Shown: positions 63,980 through 64,000 of the stretch, in pieces
Layout of the letters: each line of letters starts with the position of its first letter
Numbering within the stretch: position 1 is the stretch's first letter
Assembly (NCBI RefSeq): GCF_963931955.1
Contig: NZ_OZ008337.1
Coordinates: 744,001-808,000, forward strand
Direction: 5' to 3'
DNA: 64,000 nucleotides
Source: Wolbachia endosymbiont (group A) of Longitarsus flavicornis
GTDB lineage: Bacteria; Pseudomonadota; Alphaproteobacteria; Rickettsiales; Anaplasmataceae
Made by a program: the position numbers and the translations under genes
The notes under the pieces: generated by a model
Seen by the model: only the letters and a program-made list of their open reading frames with translations
Told to the model about the DNA's origin: nothing
The model's database searches: none

Positions 63980-64000
63980 GCTTTCAAATACTTCATCTTA

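Noticed and set aside
1..64000. CRISPR array, toxin-antitoxin or defence system
   Set aside because: No regularly spaced identical repeats with unique spacers were seen; the tandem palindromes at 30405-30650 are of unequal spacing and have no cas genes.

Overview
The window is a chromosomal segment of a Wolbachia endosymbiont (Rickettsiales, Alphaproteobacteria). The decisive gene is wsp (Wolbachia surface protein, 38564-39241). It is supported by AT-rich DNA, Rickettsiales-type housekeeping genes (CckA, RpoH, ParAB, HemB/HemF, NuoG/H), many small palindromic repeats beginning GTCATCCCAGTG or CGTCATACCGC, and several insertion sequences. The Wsp sequence looks like that of arthropod strains; I do not assign a supergroup with certainty.

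Layout. 1-3547: gyrA (3' end outside the window), tRNA-Val, a TPR protein, and bioY coupled to a DUF1284 gene. 4145-5007: a complete 863-bp IS5-family element with a TTA target duplication. 5053-10844: nitroreductase, dapF, sucCD, rpsU, tRNA-Pro, a frameshifted rsmE, tRNA-Glu and hemF. 11005-15269: the hybrid kinase cckA followed by parA-parB. 15270-16121: non-coding repeats, including one arm (15509-16065) of a ~560-bp inverted repeat whose other arm is at 29844-30404. Between the arms lie a PLD-family nuclease, an orphan gene, glyQ-glyS-uvrC, a membrane protein, nuoG-nuoH-hemB, pepA and a secreted intradiol dioxygenase-like protein. 30405-36056: a palindrome array, mlaC-folC, a probable 6S RNA, ratA, a DsbA-like protein, a methyltransferase and a GST. 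36154-49558: SRP RNA, dnaX (with repeats inserted in the coding sequence), ybaB, wsp, rpoH, an IalB-like gene, dnaN, truA, recA, psd-pssA, two AGCS symporters and plsY. 49553-56079: a large predicted membrane protein of unknown function, a CDF metal transporter, tRNA-Val and a 1133-residue HExxH metalloprotease-like protein. 56080-60678: nested repeats, a small helical protein, and mnmG-pepP. 61057-64000: a mobile-element graveyard made of a group II intron 5' fragment, a second identical copy of the 863-bp IS, a truncated IS110 transposase and a degenerate second IS5-type transposase.

Functionally, most genes are core: replication and segregation (gyrA, dnaX, dnaN, recA, parAB), energy (nuoGH, sucCD), haem (hemB, hemF), phospholipid synthesis (psd, pssA, plsY), translation (glyQS, rpsU, truA, mnmG) and envelope (wsp, mlaC, ialB-like, DsbA). 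Host-interaction candidates are Wsp, the 1133-residue metalloprotease-like protein, the 608-residue membrane protein, and the secreted PLD nuclease, aminopeptidase and dioxygenase-like proteins.

No complete, clearly new multi-gene system (CRISPR, defence island, toxin-antitoxin) was seen. The most unusual items are the metalloprotease, a 216-bp inverted-repeat element with a 9-bp target duplication lodged inside a palindromic repeat, coding-region palindrome insertions in dnaX, the 14-kb-spaced inverted repeats, and a shared leader peptide on pepA and the dioxygenase.
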